From NCBI GenBank assembly GCA_022711755.1, contig JAKLEA010000025.1, forward strand, positions 25,165-89,164: a stretch of DNA of 64,000 nucleotides, given 5' to 3'. Made by a program: the position numbers and the translations under genes. The notes beneath the pieces were generated by a model that was not told the DNA's origin, made no database searches, and saw nothing but the letters and a program-made list of their open reading frames with translations. This DNA comes from Planctomycetota bacterium (GTDB lineage Bacteria; Planctomycetota; Brocadiia; SM23-32; JAKLEA01). Position 1 is the stretch's first letter; each line of letters opens with the position of its first letter. This document shows positions 60,427-64,000 of this stretch, in pieces.

Positions 60427-60549
60427 CGCTGCCCCTTCATTCGCGTTGAAGAAGGACACATTCTCTGAGAGCGTATATGAAAAGGGGTAGGAAGGTTCGT
60501 CGCATGACGTTTCAAGCACGAACCCGTGCCGCTTTCGCACGTGGTCCAC

Positions 60550-60573
60550 GTGGGTTCAAAGAACCCACCCTAC
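60550..60573 (-). repeat. GTAGG-type intergenic hairpin, copy 4 (minus orientation)
   Basis: GTGGGTTC (60550-60557), loop aaa and GAACCCAC (60561-60568) form an 8-bp stem. Read on the minus strand it begins GTAGGGTGGGT, almost identical to the start of copy 1 at 11518. Confidence 0.55.
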
Positions 60574-60753
60574 CTGTTGGCGCCATTTTCATACACGCTC
60601 TGAACGGCGCGACCGGCAGACGGCATTCTAAGCCGGGCGGCGACATTGGGCAAGGCCTGTTCCCGAAATTAGAACGCAGGCGCGCTTGACCGGCGCAGAG
60701 ATGGGAGGGAAAATCCACTGCATCAGGAATCATTACAGTAAAAGACGCATTTG

Positions 60754-60828
60754 TTGTAGCGCAGTTCTGCGCTCGCGCAGCCGTCCCGGTTGCAGAAGAA
60801 CTGAACAGGCGAATCCCCTGCGCTACAA
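60754..60828. repeat. 75-bp element with 11-bp terminal inverted repeats
   Basis: TTGTAGCGCAG (60754-60764) and CTGCGCTACAA (60818-60828) are perfect reverse complements. Inside, TTCTGC (60765-60770) and GCAGAA (60792-60797) can also pair. The element would fold into a branched hairpin and resembles a REP/BIME-like or small miniature element. It ends 46 bp before the radical SAM gene. Confidence 0.55.
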
Positions 60829-60874
60829 TATGCGCCCTTCATCCGTTCTATACCCGGCGTCTTCAAACAGCAAT

Positions 60875-61849
60875 ATGACATTGCGTGACAGAACAATCGA
60901 AGCAGGCGAACTTGTCCGGCGGGCCGGTCGGGCTGTTGCGCGACTGTCTCACTGCGATCTCTGCCCGAGACGATGCGGCGTTGACAGACTTGCCGGGAAA
61001 CGCGGATTCTGCGCTACAGGACGCCTTGCCGAAATCTCCTCGGCAACCGTTCACGGCGGGGAGGAACCGCCGATAAGCGGAACACGGGGGAGCGGGACAA
61101 TTTTCTTCACGCACTGCAATCTTGCCTGCATTCATTGTCAGAACCATCAGATCAGCCAGGGCGGCGCAGGCCGCGGCGTCAGCCCCGAAGAACTGGCGGC
61201 GGAAATGCTGGAACTCCAGAAGAAGAATGTCCACAACATCAATCTGGTCTCCCCAAGCCACTGTGTAGCGCAGATTCTGGAAGCCGTGCCGATAGCCCTG
61301 GCGGGCGGGTTGAAGCTGCCGGTCGTTTATAACTGCGGCGGATACGATTCAGTTGACGCGTTGGAACTGCTGGAAGGCGTCGTTGACGTCTATCTTCCGG
61401 ACATGAAATACGGATATCCCGAAGAGGCGGAGCGCTTATCGGGGCGAAGGGATTACGTAGAGGTCAACCGGCGCGCGCTCAAAGAAATGTTCCGTCAGGC
61501 CGGTCCACCAGTATTCGATGCCGACGGCATAATTCGGAGTGGGTTGATCGTGCGGCATCTTGTTCTGCCGGAGGACAGGTCGGGGACTTACGAAGCGCTC
61601 TGCTTCATTGCCGAAGAGGTGTCTACTAATGTCGGCTTAAGCCTAATGGCGCAATATCGTCCGATGCACAAAGCGGAGGGCGCGCCGGACATGAATCGCC
61701 CCATTACCGCGAATGAATATCGCGCGGCGATTGAATGGGCCGGGAAGCTGGGATTCGAGACCTTCTGGGTTCAGAAGCCTGAAAGCGCGGGAAGCTGGGT
61801 CCCGGACTTCAACGAGGACGATCCGTTCAGGTCTTCGCGCGGCGGGTAA
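60875..61849 (+). CDS. Radical SAM protein, PflX-like (COG1313)
   Basis: The 324-residue protein has an N-terminal Cys set (CDLCPRRCGVDRLAGKRGFC), the radical SAM motif CNLACIHC (CxxxCxxC) and downstream blocks KLPVVYNCGGYDS and DVYLPDMKYG. It resembles pyruvate-formate-lyase activating enzyme homologues of the COG1313 group, whose targets are unknown. The start is uncertain: the ATG at 60875 gives the usual family length, but no clear ribosome binding site is present; an ATG at 60830 lies just beyond the repeat element. Confidence 0.88.
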   Translation: MTLRDRTIEAGELVRRAGRAVARLSHCDLCPRRCGVDRLAGKRGFCATGRLAEISSATVHGGEEPPISGTRGSGTIFFTHCNLACIHCQNHQISQGGAGRGVSPEELAAEMLELQKKNVHNINLVSPSHCVAQILEAVPIALAGGLKLPVVYNCGGYDSVDALELLEGVVDVYLPDMKYGYPEEAERLSGRRDYVEVNRRALKEMFRQAGPPVFDADGIIRSGLIVRHLVLPEDRSGTYEALCFIAEEVSTNVGLSLMAQYRPMHKAEGAPDMNRPITANEYRAAIEWAGKLGFETFWVQKPESAGSWVPDFNEDDPFRSSRGG

Positions 61850-61865
61850 GAACCGTAAAGAACAC

Positions 61866-62321
61866 TCATTCCTGCGGACGCGATATGCCTGAATCGCTAA
61901 GGACGACGAACTCAAGCGTCATCATCCGGCGGCGTTCTTCGGCTGTTCCGTCAAGGTGGCCCAGCAGGTGAAGCGCCCCATGCGCGGCATAAAGAGCAAT
62001 CTCGTCCCGGAATGGAATCTCGCGGGCAAGCGCCTCACGCGCAGCCGTATCCGCCGAAATCACGATCTGTCCCATCGCTGTTTCGTCTCCCTCGTCGTCA
62101 AGGCGGAAGGACAGAACGTCGGTCGGGCGCGCCTTGCCCAGATATTGCTTGTTGAGCCTTGCGATTTCCTCGTCGCCGACGACGGCAAGGCTGACCTCCC
62201 AGGAGAGTCCACTGTCGGCCAGCGCCCTTTTCACCACGTTTAAAAGCAGTTTGCGGGGCAGACGCCTGTTCGTGCGTCGCGCCATCTCAATCCTGAGCGT
62301 CGGGGCCTTTTTCTTCGCCAT
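61866..62321 (-). CDS. ybeY: Endoribonuclease YbeY (rRNA maturation)
   Basis: The 151-residue protein matches YbeY: VSLAVVGDEEIARLNKQYLGKARPTDVLSF, then the metal motif HGALHLLGHLD. Typical YbeY has H-x3-H-x5-H (HGxLHLLGYDH). Here the third ligand position is Asp (H-x3-H-x5-D), with His two residues earlier. YbeY matures 16S rRNA 3' ends and degrades defective ribosomes. Its start at 62321 overlaps the end of the PhoH gene by 35 bp; an ATG at 62285, just after the PhoH stop, would lose the first beta-strand. The phoH-ybeY pair is a common gene order. Confidence 0.92.
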   Translation of the reverse strand: MAKKKAPTLRIEMARRTNRRLPRKLLLNVVKRALADSGLSWEVSLAVVGDEEIARLNKQYLGKARPTDVLSFRLDDEGDETAMGQIVISADTAAREALAREIPFRDEIALYAAHGALHLLGHLDGTAEERRRMMTLEFVVLSDSGISRPQE

Positions 62322-63312
62322 TCCGGATGCCTGTATTTTCCTGTTTGACGCCGTTTCCGTTGCCCGTCGTTCTGCTGCCGTCGTAGGCGTTGACTATGTC
62401 GCGTACCAGCCTGTGCCGCACGATGTCTTCCACGGTCAGGTAGACGTAAGCCACGCCGCGCACGTTCGTGAGCTTGTCCTGCACGTCAATCAACCCAGAC
62501 ATCTGGTCGGTCGGCAGGTCGGTCTGTGTAATATCCCCCGTGACGACCACCTTTGAGTTGACGCCCAACCGCGTGAGGAAGGTCTTCATCTGTCCGACGG
62601 TGCAGTTCTGCGCCTCGTCCAGGATTATGAACGCGTCGTTCAGCGTCCGTCCCCGCATGTATGCGAGCGGGAGAATTTCAATGATCTGAGAATCCAGGTA
62701 ATGCACGATTGCGCGCGAGTCCATAAGGTCGTGCAGGGCGTCGTAAAGCGGACGAAGGTAGGGATTGACCTTCTCCTGGATGTCCCCCGGCAGGAATCCC
62801 AGGCTCTCGCCGGCCTCCACCGCCGGTCTGGCAAGGACGATTCTTCTGACGCGCCCCCGCTTCAGGGCCTCCAGCGCAAGCGCCACGGCAAGGAACGTTT
62901 TCCCCGTCCCCGCCGGGCCGATGCAGAAGACCAGTTCGTTCCCCTGAATGGCCTCGATGTAGGCCCTCTGGCCCTCTGTGCGGGGGGATGCCTTCCCGGA
63001 CAGGCTTGCCGCCTCGATGCCGGTCTCCCGCGCGGGTTCGGGTTGATCATGAACGGGCGCGTCAACGCGCTTGAGCGCAAGATTGACCTGGTCGTATCGC
63101 AAAGAGCCTGTTTTCCGGACGGTTCCCAGCAGGTCTTCGAATACGGCGGTCGCCTTCCTGACGGCCTCCGGATCGCCGTCCATCCGCAACTGGCGCCCGC
63201 GGGCCACAAGCTGCACCCCAAGCGAATCCCTCACCTTCCGCAGGAAACAATCCCTGGCGCCGAACAGGATGCGAACCTCAGTGTCGTCGCCGAACTCGAT
63301 TACCTCTGCCAT
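62287..63312 (-). CDS. PhoH family ATPase
   Basis: The 341-residue protein has an N-terminal KH-like part (VRILFGARDCFLRKVRDSLGVQLVARG) and a helicase-like ATPase domain with Walker A GPAGTGKTFLAVA, LARPAVEAGESLGFLPGD and Walker B FIILDEAQNC. The family is associated with RNA metabolism and usually lies upstream of ybeY, as here. About 95 C-terminal residues follow motif III (VVTGDITQTDLP). Confidence 0.94.
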   Translation of the reverse strand: MAEVIEFGDDTEVRILFGARDCFLRKVRDSLGVQLVARGRQLRMDGDPEAVRKATAVFEDLLGTVRKTGSLRYDQVNLALKRVDAPVHDQPEPARETGIEAASLSGKASPRTEGQRAYIEAIQGNELVFCIGPAGTGKTFLAVALALEALKRGRVRRIVLARPAVEAGESLGFLPGDIQEKVNPYLRPLYDALHDLMDSRAIVHYLDSQIIEILPLAYMRGRTLNDAFIILDEAQNCTVGQMKTFLTRLGVNSKVVVTGDITQTDLPTDQMSGLIDVQDKLTNVRGVAYVYLTVEDIVRHRLVRDIVNAYDGSRTTGNGNGVKQENTGIRNGEEKGPDAQD

Positions 63313-63485
63313 TGCGCCGGTTTCCGGCCCTTTCTTTCAGAACCTTGTGCGGATGTTCTCAACAGCCCATGCGGGAATGATGCGCCTTATGCCCATCGCG
63401 AACATTATACCGCGTATCGCCCTGTGGCGAAGGAGATTTCATTCCATTTACGTACGGGGTCAGTCATGGGCGGGTAGAGGGATAG

Positions 63486-64000
63486 TCAGGAGGAGTTGTT
63501 GCCGAAGAGGGCTTGATAGTGGTCGAGGTTGGGATTGAGGGCGAGCTGATCGAGGAAGTTTTTGAAGGCGGTCTTGACGTCGGGGACGCGGGTTTTGAGC
63601 GTGAGCAGGACGGTCATGAGGATTTCGCGTGTTGCGGCCCCGGCCTGGGACTGGCTGCCGAAGCTGACCTTGCGGGCGATGACCAGCGACCTCAACTCGC
63701 GCTCGGCCAGGTTGTTGTCGGCGGGGATGTTGCGGTCATCGGCCCAGTGGTATAGCCGATCGGGGTGAGACCGGAAGATGTCCTGGTAGGCTTGAATGGC
63801 CGGGTGTGACGCGCTGTGGGCGATGACGCTCTGGATTTCCTTCTTGAGCCACACCGCTTCGCTCTTGAACTTCCGGTCCTTTATCGGCAGCCCGCGCAGC
63901 CCCATGGCTGAGGACAAAAGGGGGGCCAGCCTCTTGACGAAGGCCGCCGCCTCGGGATCGTCCGGGAAGTCCTTGGCGACGTCTTCGAGATCGCGCAACA
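63486..64000 (-). mobile_element. IS66 family transposase, C-terminal part (runs off the right edge)
   Basis: The frame is open to the right edge of the window; no true start is seen (the only upstream candidate is a TTG at 63998). The C-terminal 170 residues include DRNIPADNNLAERELRSLVIARKVSFGSQSQAGAATREILMTVL, the hallmark block of IS66 TnpC transposases (NNxAER followed by RKxxxFxxS). The stop at 63486 is about 175 bp from the PhoH start. The element end lies between them, but I cannot place the inverted repeat without the other end. Confidence 0.9.

Larger units (their letters stand above)
60427..60874. other. 448-bp intergenic region with two inverted-repeat elements
   Basis: This gap separates divergent genes. 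It holds a GTAGG-type hairpin (60550-60573) and a 75-bp element with 11-bp perfect terminal inverted repeats (60754-60828), annotated separately. No gene is supported. Promoters are not evident. Confidence 0.5.

Noticed and set aside
1..64000. CRISPR arrays, rRNA or tRNA genes
   Set aside because: I saw no regularly spaced direct repeats, no rRNA-like stretches and no cloverleaf with a GTTCGA-type T arm in the gaps. A tRNAscan-SE or Infernal run would be decisive.

Overview
The window is a GC-rich bacterial chromosome segment with about 52 protein genes and no rRNA, tRNA or CRISPR that I can see. The organism looks like an anaerobic or microaerophilic member of the PVC superphylum (Lentisphaerae, Kiritimatiellota or Planctomycetota) or a neighbouring lineage such as Sumerlaeota. 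That is an inference from four things: an H-X9-DG type prepilin, a Planctomycete-like MoxR/DUF58/VWA/DUF4159 operon with very large membrane proteins, glycan-degrading genes including a GH95 fucosidase and a BNR sialidase-like protein, and an oxygen-detoxification set typical of anaerobes. A bacterial topoisomerase VI A subunit is also consistent.

Layout. 1-15.5 kb is a glycan region: a ceramidase-like hydrolase (cut by the left edge), a 1441-residue lipoprotein glycosidase, GH95 fucosidase, PssA, a two-gene sugar importer with very unusual architecture (binding protein fused to a MalF-type permease, and a MalG-type permease carrying a ~300-residue extracytoplasmic insert), a BNR-repeat protein, GNAT and cupin. 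15.5-19.2 kb is a four-gene metal-chelate/corrinoid ABC importer operon with an isochorismatase-like hydrolase inside it; all its genes are joined by 4-bp overlaps. 19.2-24.3 kb holds a prepilin, an orphan ModA-like lipoprotein, a GT-C-like membrane protein, a TIM-barrel sugar isomerase and L-rhamnose mutarotase. 24.4-31.4 kb has a giant DUF4175-like membrane protein with ~530 residues of low complexity, a short PheT, a small Cys-rich protein and a polysaccharide deacetylase.

31.4-47 kb is one nine-gene minus-strand operon: tandem DUF4159, MoxR, DUF58, BatA-type VWA, VWA/GATase-like, a secreted unknown, a second DUF4175-like protein, a CBM-like secreted protein, and a DUF2341/PA14/PKD/TPR protein. 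Six of its nine genes are chained by ATGA or GTGA overlaps. 47.3-49.5 kb is a partner-switching module (STAS, SpoIIE phosphatase fused to an RsbW-like kinase domain, STAS), divergent from an orphan topoisomerase VI A subunit.

50.9-59 kb is a plus-strand oxidative-stress and metal cluster headed by a PerR-type regulator with a 19-bp palindromic operator on its promoter. It continues with TIGR02757, a Cu/Zn efflux permease with HMA domain, a small siroheme reductase, rubrerythrin, a YHS-rhodanese protein, thiol peroxidase, superoxide reductase, two ferritin-like proteins and a flavodiiron protein. The set covers superoxide, peroxide and oxygen removal plus iron storage. 59-63.3 kb holds CobO-type adenosyltransferase, a secreted unknown, a PflX-like radical SAM protein, YbeY and PhoH. 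An IS66 transposase runs off the right edge.

Intergenic spaces hold a family of short hairpins that begin GTAGG, plus several perfect palindromes. Recognisable intrinsic terminators with U tracts are scarce.
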